Shown: piece by piece, positions 11,997 through 27,000 of the stretch | Numbering within the stretch: position 1 is the first letter of the stretch | Layout: every line of letters starts with the position of its first letter | Source of the DNA: Kryptolebias marmoratus | Taxonomy: Eukaryota; Chordata; Actinopteri; Cyprinodontiformes; Rivulidae | Direction of reading: 5' to 3' | Assembly (NCBI RefSeq): GCF_001649575.2 | Contig: NC_051439.1 | Span: forward strand, 13,220,521-13,284,520 | Length of the DNA: 64,000 nt | Translations under genes and position numbers: made by a program | Notes under the pieces: model-generated | The model's input: only the letters and a program-made list of their open reading frames with translations | Databases searched by the model: none | Told to the model about the DNA's origin: nothing

Positions 11997-14900
11997 TCCT
12001 GGGCCCCACTGAGGATTTGGACCCACCTTCTGCCACCTATGCAAATCTGACCGTCAAAGCACCGAGAAAGTAATGACGAGTGATTGTTGTGTAAGCTGTG
12101 CAGTTTTATTCTCAAAGAATACCTTCAAGCTCAATGTCGTATCTTCCAAATCACCACAATTACATATATTACACAGGCTGGATCCTAAGACAAAAATAAA
12201 TAATGAGCAAATGGGAGTTAAGTTATCTCATCTTACATAAGGACTTTAAGGCAATGCTGCAGGTCAAACAACCTCCTTTTTCAGGGAAGGTCTTACTTAT
12301 TTAATGAAAACAACAACAAAAAAAAAATAATACAGCGTGACTTTACAGTTAAACTGTTGTTGTGCTTAACTGGTCTTGTGTTTTAATTTCAGACCATTTG
12401 GAGCATCATGAAACCAATGATACAACAAAAGTGCTGCTAAAAAAGATACAATGCAACAGTGATAAATGTGTCCTTTGGTTTCTTTAGTTGCTGATATCAA
12501 GTTCAACATGAACATATGTATTTTCAGACTAAACAGAAATACCCAGATATTGTGTCTTTTGGTGTCTTATGATTTGTATATTTTGGCATTCTGCTTGGAA
12601 AATAGTTTTGCCATCAAAGCAACCAATGTCCAAAGAAAAACATATTTCGAGTAAAATCTTATGCAGTCGGTAGAGAAAAAAACCCCTTGCAAATTGCAAA
12701 TAGTCATTAGCAAATTGTTTGTTAATATAAGAGGAGTGGTTGTCCACTACAAGGAGCAGCATGGCGGCTGTATCAAAGGTAGGAGGCTTGACTGATGTGA
12801 GGAAGTCTGAAGTGGTGTCAGATTGGTTCCCTCAGCCTTGCTGCAGCACTCAGTCATCTATGAAACTCTTATTTCCACCCTTCCACGGTTTCTATATGTA
12901 TGCATGAGGGGGTGTAGCTTCCACCCCTGCAGACGCACCTCCCTCCATCTGCCGGGTTGCGCTGATCACCGGTGGGCCTCAGGGATGTGTGACCCTCTCC
13001 TTGTCAACACGACAAAGGTCAAAGATAGAACAGTGAAGAAATGTGGCATAAAATTAAAAGAACGGTGTCAGATTAGTTGTCGATGGGATGTTTTCAGTGA
13101 ATGATCATTCCTGCTGGTGAATTTTTAGTATGACCTCCACACTGGCTTATTTATGATGTTTTTGTTGTTTTACTTGACAGATAAGATATCTTCCTGCATA
13201 CATGGTCACTCATACAACTAGAGTCAGCTCACGGATTTCTCTGCAAAGCTAAGTGTTGACAAACAGGCACAGAACATTGTTCTCATCCTACTGTACTTTT
13301 GCAATGAGGTGGTGGTTCATCACAAAGAGACAAAAGCCAAAGTGGTCAGTAGGGGTCACTGTGGCTCCAGTGAAAGTGCTGCACAGGACTGGGATGATCT
13401 CATTTTTTGGTCCCTGAGGATTTTTCTTCATCACAACCCAGCAGGTGGCCTCTTTACTCCCCCTTCACCCCCTTTTCTTCTGTCCTCCAGCATCAGCATC
13501 ATCGCTTTTCTGTTCTCCGCCTAGGATGATGTCATTTTTCAAAAACACTCACATGAACCGGTTTTCTCTTTGTAATGTTGGCAGGTTTTTGTTTATGTTT
13601 AATCCTTTTATAAGCAGTTTGGAACAAGACTAATCAAGCTGTAGGATAGTAAACAAATGTTGATTTCTGATCTCCCACATAGCTGTTTGTATTTAATATT
13701 GCCGCAGGTATAATTTAGATACTGTAATTAAAACCAGATCATCTGTAAAATGTAAGAGCACTTTTAAGAGATCATGCTTAATTACAAAAATCACTAAATA
13801 AAAACCAGTGACTTCATGAAACGCCGCAATATTAACACAAAACGTGGTGGAGCAACGTGGTGCGATGCTGCAAACGTTCAAGATTCAAGGGGAGATGAAT
13901 GGCCTCTATTAGGAGCATTTAATCAGTGGTTGGCCCAGTGCTTCCAGTCTCCTGCCCCCCTCTGGGGAAAGATTAATGGGTACAGGATATTTCATCAGGT
14001 CCTTCACATCACTACCCAGGATATGAGGCTGTAATTGTGTCTGTTTTTGCTGTTGTTTTGTGTTGCAGGCAGAGAAAGAGGAGCCTGCAGGTTGGATTGG
14101 AAAGGCTCCGCTGCATGGAGTCATGAGAAACAAAACAACAACAAACGAGTTAAGACAACACAATGACACGTCTCGAAGTGATGCGTCTTTTATTTGGCTC
14201 GGAAATAAATTTCACATCATCAAAAATATTCTTTTGTCTCCTGTCAAACCAATGATTTTTCCATGCCACACCCAAAATCCACCGAACACCCATGTAAGCA
14301 TTCTCTCAAAACGTAAATGACTGATTATTTTTCTAATTAAACTCCAACAAAAAGTGATAAGCTGTCTTTTTTTTTTTTACAATTTTGTTGCGAGAATTGA
14401 ACGGATGCGTGTTGTTTTACTCAAAACATGCAGTAAATGTATTTAAAATCTACTGATTTTGCTCTTTAGATTCTTCACTGACTTCCCTCCATTTGGATAA
14501 AAAAGAATGTTTGCTTTGCTGCCGAAGTAGCTAATAAAAGATGGATGACCTCCCAATGCTTTCTCCTGCCCATCCTGCTCCATGTTTGCCCAGAGCTCAG
14601 GGAATGCATTTGGGTTAGCATCCTCCTGCAGCCCTTTCCTGATCGGGGGGGTGAACAACTTAACACACATTTCAGCCTGACACACTTCAGCTCTGGGTTT
14701 CCCCCGGGTGCCCAGTTCACGAGCCCGCACATGCTGTATTATTTAAAAGTGGGCTTTTGACTTCTGCTCATGCAACCTTCTCTTCGTCTGAGGTGAGAAT
14801 GCCTTTTTGAGTTTGTGAAGCCTTTGACTGCAGTTAGAGCAGCAGTTCTCGAAGGCTGTCTCGGGGCTCACCAGAATTGAGGTTAACTTTTTTCTGATGC

Positions 14901-15042
14901 GATTAGAGTTTTAGGCCTTTTTCTAGAATGAGGTTTGGTTAAAAAAAAGGAGAAAACTGCAAGTCATAGGTGCTATGAATTGAAAACAAATGATCTGAAA
15001 TGCAAACTTATGGGTAACATCAAATGCAAAAACAGTGAAAGG

Positions 15043-15130
15043 CCTGCCCACTGCTTTTCATGTCAGAGTTTTAGGCTAAAATCATCTTATGTTGAGAAAA
15101 CAATCTGCCTCATAATGATGACTGTAAAGA
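15043..15130 (-). repeat. Dispersed repeat family, short fragment
   Basis: Contains TTTCATGTCAGAGTTTTAGG and AAAATCATCTTATG, matching the inner 3' part of the family in reverse orientation. Confidence 0.45.
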
Positions 15131-15555
15131 AAACAGTCTCAGAGCTCTGATGTGCAAAGATTTCTCCCACACACTCACACACTAATGTAACTCAAGCTAA
15201 TCTGATAGCTGATAACACCGTGGAAATAAGAGCACTGTGGTGCAGCAAAATGACACAAACAGAGAGCCAGGGAGATGATACAAAACACTGCAGTTTGTAT
15301 GATGGATACAAATAGCCTCCTGATGTTTGGAAACCCTGTGTTATAAATACCTGTCCTTATGTTGCATTAAATGTCACCCAGGAAACACCAGGACTGGGTA
15401 AAATACTCTGTGTATTGCCTAAAAGGGTTTCTAGTATTTTAAATTTGACACGATTTATCTACATGTTCTTTGGCATCAAGCAGCTTTACATCCAGACTAA
15501 TTATCACAGCCTGAGGCTTTTGTGCTTTAGTCCAACATGGCAGCAGGTGGTTTGC

Positions 15556-15569
15556 CCACTGGGGGGCAC
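15556..15569 (+). promoter_or_regulatory. CTCF-like motif
   Basis: CCACTGGGGGGCAC matches the CTCF core consensus except for one position (G for A at the sixth base). It lies about 1 kb upstream of tmem179. Binding is not shown by sequence alone. Confidence 0.3.
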
Positions 15570-16162
15570 TGTGAGCAGCACAGAGGCTGTGTGGTCCAGG
15601 AAGAGAGAGACACCTTTGTCATTTCACCAGATGGGCTCACTGATGCCTGTCAGGAGGCTGAGACAGGCCTGCCTTTCCTTAATGACTGTCACCATTGTAC
15701 TGTATTACATCTGTGTGGTCAAAGGACTTAATATCCCAAAAGTCTCTCCAGTAGATTCTTAGAAAAAAGTCTAATTATTATTATACACACCATTGAATGT
15801 AAAAATCTAGTGGAGCTCAAATGTTTCCTACTTTATAACTTGGAAGACGTTTATTAAAAATCACCATCTGATGAAGGGAGGCCTCCAGAAAGTTTTCAAA
15901 GGGGTGGCCAGATGGGGGGCACTATGATTTTGTCGTGGCACATTGAAATCAAAACCCATAGCAAAATTTAAATTTTATTTTGCTGCTGTCTTTTGAAAAA
16001 TACTGTAGCCTACTGTGTGAGTTAGGGGATCACCATTAATAAGTCTACTTCATTTTTAAAAAAATACATATGATTTTATGAACTGACACTATAAACTATA
16101 AAATCTTGTCCTTTCATCTCTTAAGTTAATATCCATCATTGGAACTAACAATAATTGAAAGA

Positions 16163-16270
16163 ATGCATATCGCCCGCTTGTTAGCGCTTAGGTATGTTTT
16201 TGGGATGACTCTCAGCTGTTGCCACTCCAAATTTTAGCTCCATATCTGTAATATTGGGACTCTGGGATTT
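16163..16270 (-). repeat. Dispersed repeat family, fragment
   Basis: Starts GAATGCATATCGCCC, then has GGATGACTCTCAGCTGTTGC and TTTTAGCTCCATATCTGTAA, the family's 3' half in reverse orientation. It lies just upstream of the tmem179 CpG island. Confidence 0.6.
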
Positions 16271-16374
16271 ATTAAATTACCATGATCACATAATCTCAAT
16301 CGCACACTGTCACATTTCCTTTTCCCTTTCGGCCATAGGAGGAATGAAAATCCACATATGTGTGGGTGTTGCGT

Positions 16375-17921
<1,547 letters not shown>

Positions 17922-18760
17922 AACCTCTCTACACTCAGTCCCACCCAACCCCACAGTCCTCCTGCCTGCAATGAGAAACAGTGATGCTTGCCTCTGGAGA
18001 CAATCAAAATCAGTTCGCTTTTGCTTCCATTTTGTTTTCCTGTGGATTGCATCAGTTGGATGATTTTAGCACTTTTCTTTAGATATATAACTAAAGATCT
18101 GCTGATAGTGGGTAGTATTAAAAAAAAAACCTGCTTAGTGTGTGCATCTCACCTGAAATAGACAACCCAACCCAAACTTTAAAAACATATATAGTTGATT
18201 TTTTTAAAAGCTGTAACAGCTGTCAAAATGTGCAATTTTTAAAATGTTTTTGATTTGATCTGAACTTTAAATTTTCCCGATAAGTTCGGAATATCTCAGC
18301 TTCTGCATCTTAGCTCCAACGTTTGCTTTAACGCTCTCCACTGCTTGATTCCCTCCCCCAAAATGACTCTATTTCTGTCCTCACAGCTTTTACCTTTCAC
18401 CTTTTTCAGTTTGGACCTGGCGTCTCTGATTCCATCCTTCTCCTTCTGACTCTGTTTACATTCTGGGATTTATTTTTTACCAACTCAATATCTGTTGTGT
18501 GCCAAGACTGTTTAAAGTGTACTCATCAATGTTCAAATTTAAACAAACAACTCGTAATTCTTGGCAACAAAACACGACTGCTGATTTTGCTCATTTATTA
18601 CATGTTATGCAGCAGACTTTTGGTAGTGAATGATGTGTATTTAATGGTTATTTTTTTACCATAGATGATCAACATACACAAAAAAATTCAAATTGAAAAC
18701 ATTGGATGTTTTGACAGCTATTATGGCTTTAAATTTCTAGTATTTAGCCACAAAGTGTTA

Positions 18761-19124
18761 AACAAAAAGTCTAGGAAGTTTTGAACCAATTTTTTTGTCA
18801 AATAGTTATTATTTTAGTACCTTATCAGCTGTGACATCAGTCATAGAGCACAGAGTAGGAAGAAAAGGGCAAAAGATTTCATCCAGGCTAGGCTAATGGC
18901 TAGCTAGGTGAGGACTTGTTTGTTTTTCAGGCCTATAAAACAACTCTTTCTCTAAAAAGACTGATACCGATGTGAAAGAATTAGCTTAATTGAAGCTCTA
19001 CATGCTAGACTTCTGCCCTTTTTTCCATCCGCCATGCTCTATGACTGATGTTACAACTGATAAGGTACTAAAATTATAACTTTTTGACAGAACATTGCCT
19101 AGAAATGGCTAGACTATTCCTTTA
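18761..19124. mobile_element. Palindromic MITE with arms over 100 bp
   Basis: The left arm (ATTATTTTAGTACCTTATCA, then CATCAGTCATAGAGCA and GAAAAGGGCAAAAG) is mirrored by the right arm (CTTCTGCCCTTTTTT, then TGCTCTATGACTGATG and TGATAAGGTACTAAAATTAT). The arms pair over about 110 bases with roughly 70% identity. The outer end reads TAAAGGAATAGTCTAGCCAT on the minus strand. There is no coding frame. The TIR family is unassigned. Confidence 0.7.
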
Positions 19125-20380
19125 ATGATTTGGACTATTTGACAAATGAATCATATTTTCTTGTTTGCATGAATCTACTGCATGCCAAATTAATGAGTTG
19201 GCTTTTAGATGTGAAGAGGTGTTATTTTGTCTCCTACACAAATAAATGTGCTCCTGCAGGGTAGGCTTATGACTGAAAAGGATGTGTCTTGGTGAAGTGA
19301 AAATGATTTGCATGCTAGAGCAAAGTAGAACAAGGCGTGCATTTGGAGCGCACAACAGCTACAAAAGGTGCTTTATAAAAGTGACAAATTGCGACTCAGA
19401 ACATTAATGTATTCGACAGCTAGTCCAAAAAAGCTTTTAGCATTTAGTGTGAGATGAAAAAACAGATTACATTATGTGCTATGTAGTGGCTCAGGCTTCT
19501 TGCCTTATACTTTATAGGCTACAAATATATTCTACTGCTGTGACATACAGATCTGTATGCGTGCATCTCTCTGTTACATTATACCGTCAGAAGGAGCACA
19601 GGCTTGACTTTGATAGGCAATGACAGTTTTTATTCAAAACAACTGAAATCATAAAACAACTGGAACTCAGAAAAAAACCTTCCGTAAAGGCACTTCTTCC
19701 AAAGTGACCATAAATGTTTGGACAGCAGTGAAAAGCAGCTAAGTGTGCAAATACAGGACATGAGTTTACTAGGAATCCTTTTATTGCTAATGACAATTTT
19801 GTTTGACAGTACAGAGTTATGTTTCCTTCCTCTGTTCAGGCCTTTATTAGCCTTATATTGCTTTGAAATTCAGATGTGAGAGATTGCTACAACCGAACAC
19901 TTTTGAGTTCCCTGAAAACTTGCCGCTGCTCTGATGGAAACTGTGTCATGTGTGTTATTGCTCATAATAGAGAGGTATGTTGGATGTGCATCGCTGTGCC
20001 CTTGGGCTCCATCTGTGTGGTAGTTTGGCTGTTTTCATTTTATTTGCTTCGTCTGATAAAGGGACTCATACATACAATAAACTCAATAACTGGTTCTGTT
20101 ATATTTCCCTTTTATGGCCTCAAAAACAAACCAAGAACCTGATGTTTTTTTTCATCAATAGAATCTTTACAGGTAACAAAACATTTTACAAATTTAAACA
20201 ACTTAAATTTGGATTACACAGACATAGAACAAAGAAGAATATATAATAAGATAAAGGGCTTTTAGGTGGTTCAAGCAGATATGAAGACTGCTAAAAGCAT
20301 TCATTCAGCATGTTCTCTTTGAGGATAGATAATATTGTGCTGAAGACTTTCTCCTTTTAGATCCAGATGTTTTTCATCTT

Positions 20381-20463
20381 TAAAGGGAGAGTCTGGTCAT
20401 TTTTGAAGTGACCCGACTGTTCTAACAGAACATAATTTCAAAAATGACCAGACGATCCCTTTA
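20381..20463. mobile_element. 83-bp stem-loop MITE
   Basis: The 27-base arms are TAAAGGGAGAGTCTGGTCAT... (20381-20407) and its inverse at 20437-20463. They pair with two mismatches around a 29-base loop. The ends resemble those of the element at 18761-19124. It lies in the 3' UTR or downstream of the consortin-like gene. Confidence 0.7.
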
Positions 20464-21081
20464 AGTCATTCAGCCTGGTACAGTGAAGTGATGTAGCCCT
20501 GTGTTCACTTTCTCACTGGTCAAATTCTCCGTAGTCTTCCTGTCAAACGTGCACAGTGCCAATCAGATCATTTCCAAACATTTTTACATTCATTTATGTG
20601 CAATTACAAGCCTAAATACTGATAGTGATAGTTCTTAGTATATTGAGCTCATATATACACATTCAATTCTCTGTAATGACTGTTATGCGTTAATTTATGA
20701 ACTGTAACAAAATAATTTTTTTTTGCATTCCTTGGAAACTCCCACTCACAAGCAAAAGACTGTGACATGAACTGGAAAATATCAGGTGATTATGTGAGCC
20801 CAGTTTGTGAGCATTGATCCTGCAAAAGTGCAACATGTCATCAAAACTTAAATATAAGGTGGCATTTTTCCAAATCGTACATATATACATGGAAACTACA
20901 TAATCCGGGAGGACAGGTTTCCCTTTTTAACGTGGGAGTAGTGCAACACCACAGACAGTATATAGAGCCTTGGAAAAAATGGCTGAGGTGTTTGTAGCTC
21001 TGGGCACCTTCTAAGATTAAAAAAAAAGGAGAAATAAAAACAGAAAGGAGGCTCTGTGTCTCCACCTGTGGTTGGTCACAG

Positions 21082-24000
21082 TCACTGCATGGTCAGCCAT
21101 ATCCAGCAGCCCCACAGAAGCTGCTTCATGTGCAGCAGGTAGACAGCCAAGGAGGCCTCCAGCTCCTCGCACACCCGCTGTGGGCGCCGGCGGTCTGTGC
21201 AGTACATCGCTACCCCCAGGAATGACATCAGCAGGAAGAGGCAGGTGAACAGGGCCAGGTGGGGGCGGGACGGCGTCGTCTCATAGGCTGGAATATGAGA
21301 AGACTTTTTAATGGTTTTGGTTTGTAAATGATTAGCATTTGAATCGTCACTTTGTACTTTTGAACAGAGACACAATCTGAGACTTTGTGTCTTTAAATGC
21401 TTTAAATTTACAGTTTTGTCGCACACATTATAAACCTAAATGTGTCAAACAATGTTTAAAAGGGATTAGCCTAACTCCATGGTGCATAACAACATCTCTT
21501 TTCACTGATGCTTTCCCAAAAGTTAGACCCAACACTTTCTTTGCTGTCAGAGTGCAGTGTAGTTGGTGCTCCCTCATGCACATCAACAAGGTGATCATTT
21601 CAAACAGACTTACCATCTAAACAGTCACAGTAAGAAATATCTGTGAAGCCGACAGAGAAGAGGCCATGAGTCAACAGGAGCCAAACTCTGGGATGTACAG
21701 CAGCTGCTGTGCCCTCAAGGACTCCACAGAGCCTTGTTTGCATGCTAATTGTTATAGTAAATCCCTTTTTTTGTGTTTGGACTCTATTCGCTCTACTTAG
21801 ATACTTGTATTTACTTTTTACTCTGATGTGCAAACAATACAGGAGCTCAGCAAACCTGCCTGTTTTCTTACCGTGTACCGTGGTCTCTGGCTCTCTGAAT
21901 CGAACCCTCCGCTCGCCTTTCCGTCTGTGGTTGGGCTCTGCGTCTGACCCATAGCTGGGACTTGGCCTCTTTAGGATGGAGGTGGGAACTTTGCTACTGG
22001 TTACCTACAGCAGATTTAACCCAAGTTTGAGTATATGAATTGTAAGCTGCAGGGAACATTTCAAACTGTGAGTAAAGCTTAACTCTTTTGCAGATAAGTC
22101 CCCCTTACATCTAGAATTGAAGGCCTAGCATTTATTGAAGAAATGCATATCACCTGCTGTCTATCATGCCAGAGTTTTATATATTTTGCTAGCAGACACG
22201 TACACAGACACCAACAAATACACAATTGTCTGACTTCGCAGAAGATGCCTGCAGGTGCGGCGCTCCCTTACCTTCGGTTTCAGTGTGTCCTCCTGTTGGT
22301 GGTGCGCGTCCTTCCTGTGGCGCACCTCTGAGTGTTTCTCCCGGTGGGAATGAGGAAGACAGTTGACGGTGTCTCTTAGGGACTCCGCAGCAGTGAAGCG
22401 TTTGGACAGCGCAGACACACACTGGCCCAGAGAGTCTAGTAAAACAACCATGATCACACGTTGTGTGAGCAGAGAGCTGCTTCAGAGTCTGAAATCAGGT
22501 CAGGTGAGGAGCTCAAGATAAACACACAATGAGGAACATGCAAATGTGCCAAGGACGAGAAAACAGGGCATTACCCTCTTACTCATTGTTTGCCTCGTCT
22601 TAAAAGAAGAGCGAGAGAGTGGCAAAATTCTGTGTCTGATAATAAGTAACAGATTAATCTTAATGTAATGTCTTAGAGAGCAGAAAAGGGCATCATTTAG
22701 GTTTTACCCAAGAAAAAATAAACATCTGTCACACAATGCTATGTCTTGAAAGCCTTAATGGTTTAAGTATATATAACTAAAAGAGAACATGACAAAAAAC
22801 CTTGAGTCTATAATATATCCGCCTCTCTCAGCTGCTGTCAGCCTGCTCAGCTTTAAAGGCAAACTCAGTGAGCTATCTGACAGTTTTGTTTCCGTTATTT
22901 CAGTCACTGACACACCATAAAAGATTTCTGACAGCTCAGGTATCTTTGTAGCCTTATCATCTTTGTAACCTTGTTTTTTATATATCTGTTGGGTGCATTC
23001 AAGCTGTTTTTTTGAGCTTGTCTTTCAAACATATTGACTGGAACTGCACCTACACCTGTGTTTTGTTGGTCTTATTATTTCAACAGTACACTGACTGAAA
23101 AATTTACAGACCAGCACCTATAATTCCCATTATCCCAAATTAGGATTGAGTCTAATAGAATGAGCCCATAAGCTTCAAAATCAATCAGTAATTGAATGTT
23201 TTTCTTCTTTTTTTCTCCCCCAGTTCAAACCTATCCTATCAATGATCCTAAAAAAACCCCATCCAGACTCACATTATAGAGACATGATCTATGTACATGG
23301 TTTAAAGAGATTACTTTGTTATGGGTTTGTATGTTGTTTCAGGGCAGTTGAGAGACAGAGTCTGTATTTATGAGTAGAGCACGTTTAAATTGATCTGCTG
23401 AAAAGCCTTCAGGAGGAAGTCTCTGTGGGAGTCAATAATTCTCTGTCGTCGGCACGCTGGGTGTTAAAACTTTGAAGACTTTTTATTTATTTAGAAGATT
23501 CTACAGGAATGGGAGGCAACAAAAAATAAAGTGTTGCATACTGAATCTAAGTCAAAAAGACTTAGCTGATGTGTTTTCTGCAGATACAAATTGTTTGATG
23601 TTTTGCCACTAATGTGACAAATTCATGCTTTGTACAGATGCAATAACTATCTAAAATGTCTTTACTTTTGTTAAAAATATCACTATGACCCAAACTACAT
23701 AGAATAGAGTTCAGCTGGTTAAAGTTAGAAATATGTATGCAAAGATACTCAATATTATTACAGTCTCTTTGCAATGAAACAATGAATTACTTCTAATTCC
23801 TGGAGCTGAAAGGACAGATTTTGGCTTTACTCATCAGCTTGATTTTTTACCATAGACTGTTTATATTATAGACCAAATGTTGTTAGGATTTGAAGCCAGC
23901 AGGACCTGGTTTTATTTAAGCTGCCATATTGTACAGCCCCTGGCAAAAATGATGGAATCACCACTTTTAAAGGATATTCTTTCAACTGTTTAATTTTGCA

Positions 24001-27000
24001 TTAAAAAAAATAAATCACAGACATGCCACACAACTATCCTTTTTCAAACTTTCAACCTTCTGGCATTAAGAAACAATAAGAGAAGAAAGAAATATAATTG
24101 TTGGAGCAGTCACGCTTCAAGCAGAAGAAAAAAAATATGGAATCAGTCCATTCCACTCAAGTCTATGACATTTTAGTTCTACATATTTTATGATACCTTT
24201 AAATGATCTAATTGGAATTTATATATTCAGGATTGGTGGATGGAGGCTGAAATTTTGTTCTTTTTAGGACAATGGAGGATTTTAAATGAGACTGGATTAA
24301 ATAAGTTCACATATTTAGGGACTTAGATAAGTTTTAAAACCCTACTAATGTACACACATGCAGCTGCAAGTCTAATTGCAACATATAACCTTTAGCTAAG
24401 TTTGCCTTTATGCACAAATAGCTGAGTGATTCTGTTTATGGTGAAAGCATCTTGCTGTAGGTCAAAGGAGATTCTGCTGTGTACAAAACAAAGTTAAAGG
24501 TCACCATAAATACACACAAACTACTACGTCATCCAATCTGCGGCTACAAATTCAATCACTTTTTTTTTGCACTTGACTTTTAGTGTTTCACCAAACAGTT
24601 TAAAGAGCTCCCGAGGTGAACACGAGAGTATGTTGTTAAGTTTTTCCCGTGTTCGATCCATTCGGTTATCTTTACTGCTGTCCGGGGTATGAAGCTGCAG
24701 CTCGTGTTCAGCCCCACTGCCCCTGAAAGCTGACTCGACAACATGGCTGCTTTTTACGTATTGCTTTTCCTTTTTTCCAGCGCAGCAGTCCGCACAAAAA
24801 CGCAGTGCTCAGAAGTGAGTGTGGCTCTCTGGAAGTGCAAGCCAAGCATACCAAAACCGTGGCCTCAAACTGTCACAAAGCCACTTTTTACACTTTGCTC
24901 TTCATAAAACTACTGCATTCCTGTGTCCAACACAATTGGGGGTGTTTATTAATTTAACATTTTTACCAGTTTAGCAAGTATTTAAGTGTTTTACATCACG
25001 TGCTTTGTATGGCAGAGACTGTTCCGCACAGCTGACAGGTGTGGTTTATTAAACTACACAGCCATGTTTGTTTTTCACTGACCATAAACCTGTGTATATA
25101 ATTGATCTGTTGTTTCTGCTCTGTATCATTCAGTGCTTACCTGAATATTCGGTCTTGCCGATCTCAGCATAGACAGTTGCCATGAGCTCCAGGCTTCTGG
25201 CTGTAAATGGATGGTCGTTACCAAAGGCCCTTTGGTGGATTTTTGTTGCCTAAACGACATAGACCCTTGTAAAATTATGCAGGCATCCTTAAATTTGCTG
25301 TAAAATCTTCAGAAGCAGGAAAAGCAGGGATCAAATCATGCACATACCTTACCGCTGTATTCTAGGGCAAGATGAGGTCTGAGAAAAAAGGAAAGAGCAC
25401 CGTTAGGGTGAAGTTCTGTGAAGCTTTCTCATTCATTTAAAAACAAATAAACACATTTCCAGAGAGAATAATCATACCTGACCCTAATCTTAATGTAAAA
25501 TGTCAGCGCTTGACTGCCAGGTAAGCGTATCAGTTTCATTGTTTGGAACAAATCTCAACACATGCGTGCTGTGGTTGGACACAGATAGCAGGGCTGCGGG
25601 CCTGCAGGCGCCTGACGGAGGAAGTGGAAATCTTTATTTTCTGCCTGCGCTGCCGCCGCCTGTCCTCCAGGGTGAATTTAGGGATGGCGCTTACAGGTTG
25701 GTTTACTGTCTCATGCCTCTCTGCCGCTCTTCTGTTTAGTGCTAAGCTAGGTGAATGTGATGGGTTTCATTGAAGGACTGCCAGCTGTTCCGCTCATATC
25801 TGCCCTGAAAGGCCAGCCAAGGACATTCATCATCCTTACACCCTCGCATGTGCCTGGAGATGTAGAGCAAGCTCTGTAAAGTATGACAGATGTCAGCTTC
25901 ACTGTTCCAGGCCCACACTTGGCTTCAATTAGTAATAACCAGGTGTCGATTTGCAAACCTTTAGAAGATCTTTCATGGAGGACATACGTATGAGCATTGA
26001 AGTAAAAAAATAAAATAAGGCCTGAAGGACAACTTCTTGTCAGTAAAAAAACAACAACAAAACAATCTGAGGGCTTTGGGGCAATATTAATTCAGATCTC
26101 TTGAAATGGGGTTGTGTGGAAAGGTTAGGAAAGATAATATCTTACCTGTTGTAGATAGCTGTTTGAATGACCAGTGTTTGGGGAAAAAGAGATTAGTTCT
26201 GTCAGGCTGATGAGCTAATGGGCAGCCTGAGTGGGGCAAAAACCAAAGTGGAATACTGGCATCTTAAACAACTCCAGTGCCAGAAGTTTCACAGCTGTTC
26301 ATATAAATGCTATTTACGTTATTTACATAGAATTCTGTGGCTGCAAATGCAAGCGCAAATAGCAGCTGCTGGGCTTAGCACCTCCTGAGGCATTTCTGCC
26401 GGTTTAATCGCGTAACTGATATCAGTAATAAAGTCTATAAAACAGCTTTATGCATGAAATGCTGAGACATCTTTGAGTTGCTTTAGGAGAGCAGCAATCC
26501 ACTTTGGTCTTGACGTCGCTCGGAGTAGCTGTTAGCTTATCATTTAGGTCAGAACTAATCTTTTTTTTTTCCTTTAAACTGAGGTTGTTCTAAGAGCTAT
26601 CTATTAAAGAAAAAGACTGATATATATATATATTTTGTTTGTTTGAGATTAAATAAGGTTGCAGAGATTTAGCTGAATACAACAAAAGATGGCAAACAAA
26701 CAAATATAACAGACTAGAAAGTGTATCTAAAAGAAAAGCTGCAATAATGTTAATGAATATAAAAAAATAAGCCAGATGTGGAATTACTGTTAGGACAATT
26801 ACACTTACAATTACACAATTATTTTTTTAATTTATTTTTTTAATTAAAAAATTGGCACTATTACTTTAAAGACTTCAGTGTTAGTTTGTGATGACTTTGT
26901 AATTATGTTGCTCACGTTTAATAGTGAGCTGCATTTCTAAAGTGTGCAAGAAAAGATCAAACAGCAAAGCCTTATGCAGCTGGAAACCTGAGCCCCTCGG

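Larger units (their letters stand above)
11418..16374. other. Intergenic region between divergent prph2l and tmem179
   Basis: About 5 kb upstream of both genes. It includes the prph2l promoter side (11418 to about 12000), simple-sequence runs and a few repeat fragments. The open frames (for example 15415-15762) have no recognisable domain, biased third positions or splice partners, so I call none of them. Confidence 0.5.
17922..21081. other. Convergent intergenic region, tmem179 and consortin-like 3' UTRs
   Basis: Holds both 3' UTRs and two palindromic elements (18761-19124 and 20381-20463). An ATTAAA at 18117-18122 is a candidate tmem179 poly(A) signal. On the minus strand, TTTATT hexamers such as the one near 20039 could serve the other gene. 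I see no coding exon. Confidence 0.5.

Noticed and set aside
24600..24850. Extra exon or alternative promoter in the 22436-25140 intron
   Set aside because: A locally GC-richer block with an ATG and hydrophobic codons (24741 onward), but no phase-compatible splice sites and no homology.
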